Shown: positions 1 to 6,892, counted from the first letter of the stretch. The stretch is 8,051 nucleotides of DNA from Deltaproteobacteria bacterium (GCA_005879435.1 VBKX01000284.1:13855-21905), one strand, 5' to 3'. The notes: generated by a model from the sequence alone, not told the origin. Translations and numbers: made by a program.

Positions 1-1198
1 CCGGTTTGACGCGCAGCTCGTAGCTGATCGGCGTGTTGCGAAAACCGTGCGTGTCTTCGACTAAGATGCGATAGGATTGCGCTTGAAACAGCACTAGGTT
101 CGCCTGCAGCTTGCGCCCGTCGATTTTGAGCGGAATCTTTTTACCGTCGTCCATGACGATCTCAGCTTTGACGACATCTTTGGTGGTCACGGCATCGAGA
201 CGGAGAGTCGATCCTTTGAGCCCTTCGATGCTGCCCTCGGGGACGGCAACGGAGCCAAGACCGCTGTAGGCCGGCGGATAAAGGATCAACTGAACGTTGG
301 CGATTTCCGGCGGATCGACGGCTTCGGCGGTGTACGTCGGCGACGAGAAGGGACCGGTCGCAACGCGATAGCGCAGGGTATTTGCCAGATGCGTCACCCT
401 GGCGGAGAATTTTCCCGCGCCGAGCTTTTCCATCGGGATTTTTTCGATGCCGATCGGTTCGCCGCGTTCATTGGTTCCGGTCCATGTGATCAAATCCAGC
501 GATGCCGGGATCGCGCCCCCAGTGGCCGCTTGGATCGCCACCGGAGCGCCGCGCACGACGCGAATCCCCTTGGGCTCGATTTCCACCGTCGTCTTCGTCG
601 GCGGCAAGTGATCGAGCGGGCGGGTCAACATGCTGATCGTGCCGCCCACCCATGCGGGATCAAGCAACACCATCGCCGACACCGGCACGACAAGAAAGCC
701 GAGCAAGCGCAGACTGGTGATTAGGCGCCGCTTGTCGAGCAGCTCATCGACTTGCAAACTGGCGATCTGTTTTCGGGTCGCGCGCAAAAGCGCCAGAACC
801 ATTCCGGCAGAAAAGCCTTGGCTGTTTTCGGCGCGAACGACCTGCGGATAGAGTTGCAGCGAATTGATTAAATTATTGCGCAGCTTGGGTTGTTTCTGCT
901 CGATGTAGAGGGCCGCTCTTTCTTGAGAGAGCCGGCGTAGGAAACGAAACAGCGACCAGCCGACCGCTGCCAATAACACCAGTGCCGTGAGGAGGCTATA
1001 GACCAGCGGCGCGTAAGGGAAAAAATTCGTGAGCTGGACAACGCCTGGACCGAGCGCGAAGAGCAGGAGCGTGCAGATCGCCGTCAAACACAGTCCTTCC
1101 GCCCCTTGGAGAAGTTTCAGGCGGCGGATAAAGCGCCGTAAAAACGATGACAGTTCTTGATATTCTTCTTGTCCCATGACCCGGCAAGCAAGTTTCAT
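1..1198 (-). CDS. DUF4175-like large membrane protein, N-terminal part (runs off left edge)
   Basis: An uninterrupted minus-strand frame runs from a start near 1177 or 1198 to base 1, giving at least 392 residues with no stop, so the C-terminus lies outside the window. Numbering from the 1177 start, two hydrophobic segments lie at about 27-49 and 55-80 and a third at about 153-176. Between them is a soluble stretch containing LRNNLINSLQLY (99-110). After the third segment comes a probably extracytoplasmic region with beta-rich, Ig-like pieces and a PPAYSGL motif (301-307). This arrangement resembles DUF4175 / TIGR02302-type proteins, whose biochemical role is unknown. In other genomes such genes often sit near MoxR/Bat aerotolerance operons (recalled knowledge; no such gene is visible here). 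ATG 1198 is in frame seven codons upstream of ATG 1177, and neither has a strong ribosome site. Coding character is good throughout; the family call is moderate. Confidence 0.72.
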   Translation of the reverse strand, partial: MKLACRVMGQEEYQELSSFLRRFIRRLKLLQGAEGLCLTAICTLLLFALGPGVVQLTNFFPYAPLVYSLLTALVLLAAVGWSLFRFLRRLSQERAALYIEQKQPKLRNNLINSLQLYPQVVRAENSQGFSAGMVLALLRATRKQIASLQVDELLDKRRLITSLRLLGFLVVPVSAMVLLDPAWVGGTISMLTRPLDHLPPTKTTVEIEPKGIRVVRGAPVAIQAATGGAIPASLDLITWTGTNERGEPIGIEKIPMEKLGAGKFSARVTHLANTLRYRVATGPFSSPTYTAEAVDPPEIANVQLILYPPAYSGLGSVAVPEGSIEGLKGSTLRLDAVTTKDVVKAEIVMDDGKKIPLKIDGRKLQANLVLFQAQSYRILVEDTHGFRNTPISYELRVKP

Positions 1199-1202
1199 AT
1201 TA

Positions 1203-1217
1203 GCCCCGATTAGGGGC
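1203..1217. repeat. Short perfect inverted repeat at the 5' end of the minus-strand membrane gene
   Basis: GCCCC (1203-1207), a five-base loop, then GGGGC (1213-1217) form a perfect hairpin. It lies about 5 bases upstream of the ATG at 1198 on the minus strand, within the 5' leader of the membrane-protein gene. It could occlude the ribosome site for that ATG, or be an operator half-site pair. It has no T run, so it is not a convincing intrinsic terminator. The role is unassigned. Confidence 0.4.
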
Positions 1218-1326
1218 GCTTGTCTATCCCGCCAAGCACGCTTTCGAACGGTAGCAAGACGGAACGCGCTGTGCTATGCAATTTCGATACACAGAAGTCA
1301 ATCAGAGAAAGGATTCGATCGCGAGC

Positions 1327-2910
1327 ATGGATAATTTGCAGACCGAGAAGCTTGAACTACATGAGGGACATGAAGATGATTTCGATGAAGACGGCGAAGA
1401 GGTGATGGATGAAAACCATCCGATGTGGCGGTCCGAGCGGATCACGCTCAATTCCGTCGGCATCGACATCGGTTCGTCCACGTCGCACTTAATTTTTTCC
1501 CGCCTGACGCTGCGTCGCCAGGGTGTGGCACTATCGAGCCGATTTGTCGTGATCAACCGGGAAATTATTCATGAGTCGCCGATCCTGTTGACCCCTTACA
1601 TCGACAAGACCACGATTGATACTAACAGTCTCGGTGACTTCATTCATGAGGCTTACCGGAAGGCGAATCTGACGCCGGAGGATATCGACACCGGCGCGAT
1701 CATCGTCACGGGCGAGGCGACGAAGAAAAAAAACGCCGAAGCGATCGTCGCGTTGTTTTCCGCGGAAGCCGGGAAATTCGTCTGCGCCACGGCGGGGCAT
1801 AATTTAGAAGCGATCTTGGCCGCCTACGGCTCCGGCGCCGTGCATATGACCTATCACGAGGGCGGCGATTTCACGGTTATGAACGTCGACATCGGCGGCG
1901 GTACCAGCAAGATCGCTATTGTTCAGGGCGGTAAGGTGATCGACTCCTGCGCCGTTGAGATCGGCGCTCGGTTGGTGGCGATGGATGAGAACGGTGTGAT
2001 CAACCGCCTGGAAGATACAGCGCTCAAGTTTGCCAAGATGTCCGGCATCGATGGGCTTAAATTGGGTGGCACGATGACTGACGCCGAAAAAGACAAGTTC
2101 TCGCAAGCACTCTGCGATTCGCTTTTCGAGGTGATGGAGCGCGGCCCGCTTTCGCCGCCGGTGCAAGATCTCTTGCTGACGCCGAACATCGACTATAAGG
2201 ACACGATTCACGCGGTGATGTTCTCGGGCGGCGTTTCCGAATTCGTCTACGGCTATGAGAAACGCAATCTCGGCGACCTCGGCGTGCAGCTTGGCAAAAA
2301 AGTCCGGGCGCGGGCGAACCAGCTAGGCGGCGGCAATATTCCGCTCCGACCGGCGGATGTGCGGATTCGCGCGACGGTGATCGGCGCTTCCCAGTACACG
2401 GTTCAGGTCAGCGGCAATACGATTTATCTTTCTCATCCGGACTTGCTGCCGCTGCGCAATTTGCAGGTTGTGACGCCGCAGTTCGAACAAACCGAAGCAA
2501 TCAGCGCAGCAGAAATTCGGGATTCCGTAACCCGAGCGTTGCAACGTTTCGATGCCCAGGATACCGAACGGACAGTGGCGCTGGCGATACGCTGGGAGCT
2601 CGGCCCGGCGTATCCGTTGATTCGAACTCTCGCGGAGGGTTTGGTTGGTGCAATGAAGGGTCATATCGACCATGGGCAGCCTTTGGTGCTGGTCTTCGAC
2701 GCGGATATCGCCAAACTGATGGGCAATATCATCGAGCGCGAGTTGGTTCCCGGCGCCGGCATTATTTCCATCGATGGCATCGACCTTAAGGATTTCGATT
2801 TTATCGATATTGGTCAGGAACTGCCCGACGCCAAGGCTGTGCCAGTCGTGATCAAGTCATTGATTTTCCGGCACGCCGAACATGGCCGCGGGCATCATCA
2901 GTCGCACTGA
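1327..2910 (+). CDS. EutA-family ethanolamine ammonia-lyase reactivase-like ASKHA ATPase
   Basis: The 527-residue protein matches EutA, the ATP-dependent chaperone that exchanges damaged cobalamin in ethanolamine ammonia-lyase. Visible signatures are SVGIDIGSSTSHLIFSRL (43-60, first phosphate loop), GAIIVTGE (123-130), NVDIGGGTSK (186-195, second phosphate loop), SGGVSE (300-305, adenosine site), VRIRATVIGA (345-354) and the closing FIDIGQ...VPVVIKSLIF (492-514). From memory, these line up with E. coli EutA (about 467 aa) end to end. Two additions are unusual: a very acidic N-terminal stretch of about 35 residues (10-30 is mostly D/E) and a His-rich tail (HAEHGRGHHQSH, 516-527). I prefer ATG 1327, with AAAGGA upstream at somewhat long spacing; an in-frame ATG at 1276 would add 17 residues. 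No eutB or eutC is in the window, so the client is unknown. Family membership is secure; ethanolamine function is not shown. Confidence 0.9.
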   Translation: MDNLQTEKLELHEGHEDDFDEDGEEVMDENHPMWRSERITLNSVGIDIGSSTSHLIFSRLTLRRQGVALSSRFVVINREIIHESPILLTPYIDKTTIDTNSLGDFIHEAYRKANLTPEDIDTGAIIVTGEATKKKNAEAIVALFSAEAGKFVCATAGHNLEAILAAYGSGAVHMTYHEGGDFTVMNVDIGGGTSKIAIVQGGKVIDSCAVEIGARLVAMDENGVINRLEDTALKFAKMSGIDGLKLGGTMTDAEKDKFSQALCDSLFEVMERGPLSPPVQDLLLTPNIDYKDTIHAVMFSGGVSEFVYGYEKRNLGDLGVQLGKKVRARANQLGGGNIPLRPADVRIRATVIGASQYTVQVSGNTIYLSHPDLLPLRNLQVVTPQFEQTEAISAAEIRDSVTRALQRFDAQDTERTVALAIRWELGPAYPLIRTLAEGLVGAMKGHIDHGQPLVLVFDADIAKLMGNIIERELVPGAGIISIDGIDLKDFDFIDIGQELPDAKAVPVVIKSLIFRHAEHGRGHHQSH

Positions 2911-2985
2911 TAGTGGGGCGTAATGAGTACCGAGATTTGAGTCGAAACCTCTTCTTCGGCGCTCGGCTCGCAGAAGTTTAGCGGG

Positions 2986-3014
2986 TTGTTTCAAATAATT
3001 TATTCCGGTATGTT
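2986..3014 (+). promoter_or_regulatory. Possible sigma-70-like promoter for the small membrane protein / TPR / Fe-S / carboxyltransferase genes
   Basis: TTGTTT (2986-2991) and TATGTT (3009-3014) are separated by 17 bases, within a locally AT-rich stretch of the 143-base gap after the EutA-like gene. Matches to consensus are partial (three and four of six), so this is a candidate only. The rest of the gap (2911-3053) shows no coding signal and no clear terminator with a T run. Confidence 0.25.
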
Positions 3015-3053
3015 GATGGCATAAGAATTTGAATTTACAGGTGCTTACCTTTT

Positions 3054-3239
3054 ATGGAAGAGCCCAGCGGACTGCAAAATTTTCTCGAAATCGTGACCAA
3101 ACCCGACAATATCCCAATTGTCGGAATGTTGATTCTCGTCATCTTCTTCACTTGGCTGGGGCTACGTGAAGCGTTCAAAAACGACAAGCTGATCGAAGAA
3201 GACAGAGAAGACGAGATCCCCAACGAAATGTGGAAATAG
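3054..3239 (+). CDS. Small single-pass membrane protein (61 aa), unknown function
   Basis: This short protein has a polar N-terminus (1-18), one clear hydrophobic helix at about 19-37 (IPIVGMLILVIFFTWLGL) and an acidic tail rich in E/D and K (38-61). No signal-peptidase site is evident, so it is probably a membrane-anchored small subunit or adaptor. An AGGTG sequence lies about 11 bases before ATG 3054. Its last codons overlap the start of the TPR gene by 10 bases, which argues that it is a real translated gene coupled to its neighbour. I do not recognise a named family. Small subunits of this form accompany membrane redox complexes, which would suit the Fe-S protein downstream, but that is inference. 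Confidence 0.72.
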   Translation: MEEPSGLQNFLEIVTKPDNIPIVGMLILVIFFTWLGLREAFKNDKLIEEDREDEIPNEMWK

Positions 3240-4063
3240 TGGGTGTGAGGGCATGGCTGGCTATTTTAGCCGTCCTCGCGGGGATTGGTTTTTCTAGCGC
3301 TGCCGCTAGCGACACTGCTCTACTTAGCGATCAACGGTGGGAACAGGCGCGCAAAGATTTAGCGAAGGGCAAAGCCGCCGAAGCGAAAGCGGAATTTGAG
3401 TCTTTACTCAATCGTTATCCAAATGAGGCTGACCTGCAATTGTTTCTTGGCATGGCGCTGCTCCGCTTGCGCGATCCGCGCGCAGCGGAAGCGGCGGTCA
3501 GAAAGGCAATCGCATTAAATCCGCAGCATGTCGACGCCCGAACTTTCCTGGCGTGGATCGAGTTGGAAGTGCGCGGCGATGTCGACGCTGCGATTAGCGA
3601 ATATCAAAAGATTATCGAGTTGCACCCCGAATTACCGGATGCTTACAGCAATCTGGCGGTGGCGCAAAAACGGAAAGGCGAGCTCGACCGCGCGGTCGCT
3701 AACTTGAACCGCGCGTTGGAACGAAAACCCAATTTCGCTTCGGCGCTAACGACCCGCGGCGGCATTTTGGCGGAACAAGACAAGTGGGCTGAAGCGCGCC
3801 GCGACTTCGAAGCGGCGCTGAAGCTGGACCCGCGCGATGACGGCGCGCTTTACGGGCTGGCGCAGGCGCGGCGCGAATCACGGGACTACGCGGGGGCGCA
3901 AAGCGCGCTAAGCGAGCTCATTTCGCGCTCGCCTAATTTTGTTTACTGGCTGGAATGGGGCAGAATAGGATTGATTCGTTACTGGTGGGCGCTGCTATCG
4001 GCGGCGATAGCGCTTGCCCTTCGAGGGCGGTTTAAGAAAGCGAGGTTGGAACCCAATGGCTGA
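3230..4063 (+). CDS. TPR-repeat protein, secreted N-terminus and C-terminal membrane anchor
   Basis: The 277-residue protein begins with a signal-peptide-like segment (hydrophobic 8-22, likely cleavage after SSAAA near 26). About five to six tetratricopeptide repeats follow between about 35 and 235, with classic pieces such as AYSNLAVAQKRKGELDRAV (138-156) and repeated LxP helix ends at 95-98, 131-133 and 199-201. A final hydrophobic helix at about 247-265 is followed by basic RFKKAR. This suggests an extracytoplasmic TPR scaffold with the C-terminus anchored in the membrane and facing the cytoplasm. The start is a GTG at 3230, overlapping the upstream gene; in-frame GTGs at 3239 and 3245 are alternatives, and no strong ribosome site separates them. 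The end overlaps the next gene by 8 bases. TPR domains bind proteins, so a role in assembling or organising a complex is plausible; no partner is identifiable. Confidence 0.87.
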   Translation: MEIVGVRAWLAILAVLAGIGFSSAAASDTALLSDQRWEQARKDLAKGKAAEAKAEFESLLNRYPNEADLQLFLGMALLRLRDPRAAEAAVRKAIALNPQHVDARTFLAWIELEVRGDVDAAISEYQKIIELHPELPDAYSNLAVAQKRKGELDRAVANLNRALERKPNFASALTTRGGILAEQDKWAEARRDFEAALKLDPRDDGALYGLAQARRESRDYAGAQSALSELISRSPNFVYWLEWGRIGLIRYWWALLSAAIALALRGRFKKARLEPNG

Positions 4064-4601
4064 AGCGAAAAAACGCAAGGGAACGGCTCTTTTGGCGGTG
4101 ATGAATGAGAATTGCTCGAGCTGCGCGGGTTCACCGATCTGTGAAGTCCACTGTCCGGTGGAGGGTTGCATCAACTTGCTTTATGAAGAGCTGCCTCAGG
4201 GCGGGCTCAAGCCGTATCGAGTATTCGTCGACAACGATAAGTGCATCGGCTGCCAAATGTGCTACAGCGACGACTTGACGAAAATTCAGCAGCATAAAGA
4301 AACCGGCGAGATTTTCTATGAGTACGCTAACCGATTCTACGACGCCAATCGCAAACCGATACCCCCCGATGCGGTGCCCAAGCGGATTCAATTGCAACTG
4401 ATCGGCACGGAATCGGAAGACCGCCTGGATAAAAAGATTTGCCCCTGGGATGCCATCAAGATGTACGAGTTCGACGATGGCCTGGCGATGTCCGAGTACT
4501 TCTACGACATCACGAAGATCAAAGAAGTAAACGGACTCTACGTCGTCGAACCCGAGGAAAAGGCGCGCCTGGAAGACAAACAAAGCGAACTTTACGAGTA
4601 G
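4056..4601 (+). CDS. Ferredoxin-like 2x[4Fe-4S] protein with a split second cysteine motif
   Basis: The 181-residue cytoplasmic protein has nine cysteines. The first group is C20-x2-C23-x5-C29-x3-C33-P, with C38 nearby. The second is C63-x2-C66-x2-C69 (DKCIGCQMC), but the closing cysteine-proline occurs only at C129-P130 (KKICPWDAI). About 59 residues therefore separate it from C69, where classical ferredoxins have three. Two [4Fe-4S] clusters and an electron-transfer role are the natural reading. ATG 4056 is preferred over upstream in-frame codons because GAGG (4042-4045) precedes it and it overlaps the TPR stop codon (ATGGCTGA), a usual sign of translational coupling. The carboxyltransferase gene starts 24 bases downstream. 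Homologues may be electron-transfer subunits of oxidoreductases, but no catalytic oxidoreductase subunit is in the window, so the donor and acceptor are unknown. Confidence 0.9.
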   Translation: MAEAKKRKGTALLAVMNENCSSCAGSPICEVHCPVEGCINLLYEELPQGGLKPYRVFVDNDKCIGCQMCYSDDLTKIQQHKETGEIFYEYANRFYDANRKPIPPDAVPKRIQLQLIGTESEDRLDKKICPWDAIKMYEFDDGLAMSEYFYDITKIKEVNGLYVVEPEEKARLEDKQSELYE

Positions 4602-4625
4602 CCGTGTACCGGAAACGAGTCGAGC

Positions 4626-5999
4626 ATGGCAAAGAAAATTGAGGTCATGGAGACGGTTCTGCGCGACGCGCATCAGTGTCTGGTCGCCACGCGCATGCGC
4701 ACTGAAGACATGCTGCCGATCGCGGCAAAACTGGACGAGATCGGCTACTGGGCGCTGGAAACGTGGGGCGGAGCCACGTTCGACGCCACGTTGCGCTTCC
4801 TGAAAGAGTCTCCGTGGGAACGTTTGCGCAAGCTGCGCGCGGCCATGCCGAAAACCCGTTTTCAGATGCTCTTGCGCGGACAGAACGTGGTCGGTTACCG
4901 CAACTATCCGGACGATATCGTGCGGGCATTCGTCGCGCACGCGGCGGCGAACGGCATCGACGTATTCCGTATCTTCGACGCCATGAACGATGTCCGCAAT
5001 ATGCGAACCGGTATCGAGGCGGCGCTCAAAGCCGGCAAGCTCGTGGAAGGAACCGTTTGTTACACCATCAGCCCGGTGCATTCGCCGGATTACTTCTTGC
5101 GCGTCGCGGAAAAGCTGGCGGAGACCGGCGTGCAAGTCATTTGTCTGAAGGACATGGGTGGACTCCTGGCTCCCTATGCGGCCTATGAGATCATCAAAAA
5201 GATCAAATCGCGCATTGCGCTGCCGCTCCACCTTCATTCCCACTGCACCGCCGGTTTGGCGCCGATGACTTATATGATGGCGATTGAAGCCGGCGCCGAT
5301 ATCCTCGACACCGCGATTGCGCCGTTTTCTCAGGGGACCTCGCAGCCGGCGACGGAACAATTGGTTGCGGCCCTCAAAGACACGCCGTACGACACCGGCT
5401 TGGACCTCGGTAAGCTGAATAAAATTGCCGATTACTTTTACGCAGTGCGGCGCAATTATTCCGAATTCGAAAGCCCGGTCAATAATCAGATCAAGACGGA
5501 CGTTCTGACCTCACAGATTCCCGGCGGGATGCTCTCCAACCTGGTCGCGCAGCTGCGCCAGCAGAAGGCGGAAGATAAACTCGACGCCGTGCTGGCCGAG
5601 ATGCCGCACGTGAGAAAAGACCTGGGCTATCCGCCGTTGGTCACGCCGACGAGCCAAATCGTCGGATCGCAGGCCGCGTTGAACGTCATGACTGGGAAAC
5701 GTTATTCCGTAGTCGCCATGGAAACACGTAATTATGTGATGGGCCTGTACGGTGAACCGCCTGGACCGGTGAGCGATGAAATGCGACAGAAGGTTCTCGG
5801 CAAAAAGGAGCCGATTACTTGCCGGCCGGCCGATCTGTTAAAACCCGGTCTTGACCAGGCGCGTAAAGATGCGGCGGGTATAGCGCATAGCGATGAAGAC
5901 GTGCTGACCTACGCATTATTCCCGGAAATCGCCAAAGACTTTTTTTTGTGGCGGGACGCGCAACAGGATCGGCAACAGGCCGTAGGCAACGGGCCGTAG
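4626..5999 (+). CDS. Biotin-dependent carboxyltransferase subunit (pyruvate carboxylase B / oxaloacetate decarboxylase alpha type), no biotin domain
   Basis: The 457-residue protein is a TIM-barrel carboxyltransferase that moves CO2 between carboxybiotin and a 2-oxo acid such as pyruvate/oxaloacetate. Motifs are LRDAHQ (12-17, metal-ligand Asp14), ETWGGATFD (45-53), LRGQNVVGYR (83-92), CLKDMGG (173-179, carbamylated Lys175 by family analogy), LHLHSH (201-206, metal ligands His204 and His206), GGMLSNL (300-306) and PTSQIVGSQA (341-350). The conserved helical domain ends at SDEDVLTYALFPEIAKDFFLW (422-442). There it stops: the usual linker and biotinyl domain with its MKM lysine are absent, so a separate carrier protein and a biotin carboxylase must be encoded elsewhere. 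The last eight residues and the stop are encoded by intergenic heptamer repeats. It could use pyruvate, oxaloacetate or methylmalonyl-CoA; sequence alone does not settle which. It is last in the plus-strand cluster. Confidence 0.93.
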   Translation: MAKKIEVMETVLRDAHQCLVATRMRTEDMLPIAAKLDEIGYWALETWGGATFDATLRFLKESPWERLRKLRAAMPKTRFQMLLRGQNVVGYRNYPDDIVRAFVAHAAANGIDVFRIFDAMNDVRNMRTGIEAALKAGKLVEGTVCYTISPVHSPDYFLRVAEKLAETGVQVICLKDMGGLLAPYAAYEIIKKIKSRIALPLHLHSHCTAGLAPMTYMMAIEAGADILDTAIAPFSQGTSQPATEQLVAALKDTPYDTGLDLGKLNKIADYFYAVRRNYSEFESPVNNQIKTDVLTSQIPGGMLSNLVAQLRQQKAEDKLDAVLAEMPHVRKDLGYPPLVTPTSQIVGSQAALNVMTGKRYSVVAMETRNYVMGLYGEPPGPVSDEMRQKVLGKKEPITCRPADLLKPGLDQARKDAAGIAHSDEDVLTYALFPEIAKDFFLWRDAQQDRQQAVGNGP

Positions 6000-6050
6000 G
6001 TTATTGGCAACCGAATAAACTGAAGCTTTTACCGCCTATTACCCGTTGCC
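5971..6050. repeat. GG-led heptamer repeats in opposed orientation at a convergent gene junction
   Basis: On the plus strand six consecutive 7-base units each begin with GG: GGCAACA, GGCCGTA, GGCAACG, GGCCGTA, GGTTATT, GGCAACC (5971-6012). The first two pairs also form a 14-base tandem duplication with one mismatch. On the minus strand three further units, GGCAACG, GGTAATA, GGCGGTA, occupy 6050 back to 6030. The two arms pair through GGCAACGGG (5985-5993) and CCCGTTGCC (6042-6050), plus a TAGG/CCTA block, around a loop of about 48 bases. The array lies between two converging genes and could act as a bidirectional transcription barrier, though it lacks a T run directly after the stem. Confidence 0.8.
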
Positions 6051-6056
6051 GGATTG

Positions 6057-6892
6057 CTATATGATTTTGTTCAGCGGGTACTCGATTATCCCCACCGCGC
6101 CGTTCTGGATCAGCTTGGGAATTACGCCTTTGAGATTAGGTGACGGGTGAAGAGTGGCGACCGTGGGCGCGGTGATGCTCGGAATCAGCTCGACGACCTT
6201 CTCGAGATTCCCTTCCGCAACATTGAGTTTGATGCCGACCTTGTTCTCGGCCGATAGCGCTCCGAGCAGCAAAAGTCTAATCTGCTCGATTTTCTCTCTT
6301 TTCCATGGATCCTGCCAAGACTGCTTGTTGGCGATCAGTTGCGGGCAGGATTCCATCAGCTCATGAATAATCTTCAGGCCGTGAGCCCGAATCGTGCTGC
6401 CGGTTTCAGTGACTTCGACTATAGCATCGACCAACCCTTCAGCGGCTTTGGCCTCGGTGGCGCCCCAGGAAAATTCGACGGTCACAGGGATATTTCGCTC
6501 GGCGAAGTAGTGACCATCTCCGAGGAAATTCGCTTGCCTTTGAGATCGTCGATTTTTTTGATCGGTGAGTCCTGTGGCACCGCCAGCACCCAACGCGTCG
6601 GCCGAAAACTGGTTTTTGAATAGATCATTTCGCAGACCACCTGGATGTCTGAAGTGTTTTCCAGGGTCCAATCTTTCCCGGTGATCGCGACGTCCAACGT
6701 GCCCATTTCCACATAGCGCGACATTTCCTGCGGACGCGCCAAGCTGCACCGAATCGTGTCATCATCGATCGAAGGAAAGTAGCTGCGGCTCGTCGTCGAA
6801 ATTTTCCAACCCGATTTCCTGAAGAGCTCGATGGTCATTTCCTCGAGGCTCCCCTTCGGGATTCCCAACTTCAATTCTTGGGTCGATTGCAT
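6057..6892 (-). pseudogene. hisG: ATP phosphoribosyltransferase, long form, interrupted by a frameshift
   Basis: HisG condenses ATP with PRPP, the first step of histidine biosynthesis. The N-terminal 127 residues read from ATG 6892 to 6512: PKGSL (12-16), RPQEMSRYVEMGTLDVAITGKDW (53-75) and DLKGKRISSEMV (116-127). The frame then goes out, and that reading stops at 6482. The rest of the protein resumes in another frame at 6509 (YFAERNIPVTVEFSWGATE), including the PRPP-binding VTETGSTIRAHGL and the C-terminal ACT-like regulatory domain, to the stop at 6057-6059. Only two bases (6510-6511) separate V127 from YF, where long-form HisG proteins I recall have about five residues, so about 13 bases seem lost. 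Restored length would be about 282 aa, normal for the long form, which does not need HisZ. It may be a true pseudogene, a strain mutation or a sequence error. Both halves otherwise look well conserved. Confidence 0.88.

Noticed and set aside
389..851. Overlapping plus-strand frames in the left region
   Set aside because: They are antisense to the continuous minus-strand membrane-protein frame, which has membrane helices and family-like motifs.
996..1187. Minus-strand 63-codon frame
   Set aside because: It is a shifted frame of the membrane-protein gene and shows no hydrophobic pattern or motif.
2940..2980. Possible terminator hairpin after the EutA-like gene (CTTCT...AGAAG)
   Set aside because: The stem is only five base pairs with a weak interior and there is no following T run.
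4131..5360. Long minus-strand reading frame (409 codons) opposite the Fe-S and carboxyltransferase genes
   Set aside because: It lies antisense to two genes with clear family motifs, its residues are Arg/His/Val-rich as in shadow frames, and no domain is recognisable.
5940..5947. Run of eight T within the carboxyltransferase gene as a frameshift or slippage site
   Set aside because: The frame before and after the run matches the conserved C-terminal helix (IAKDFFLWR), so no shift is needed.
6339..6623. Plus-strand frame across the hisG region
   Set aside because: It is antisense to hisG, whose both halves carry strong conserved motifs.
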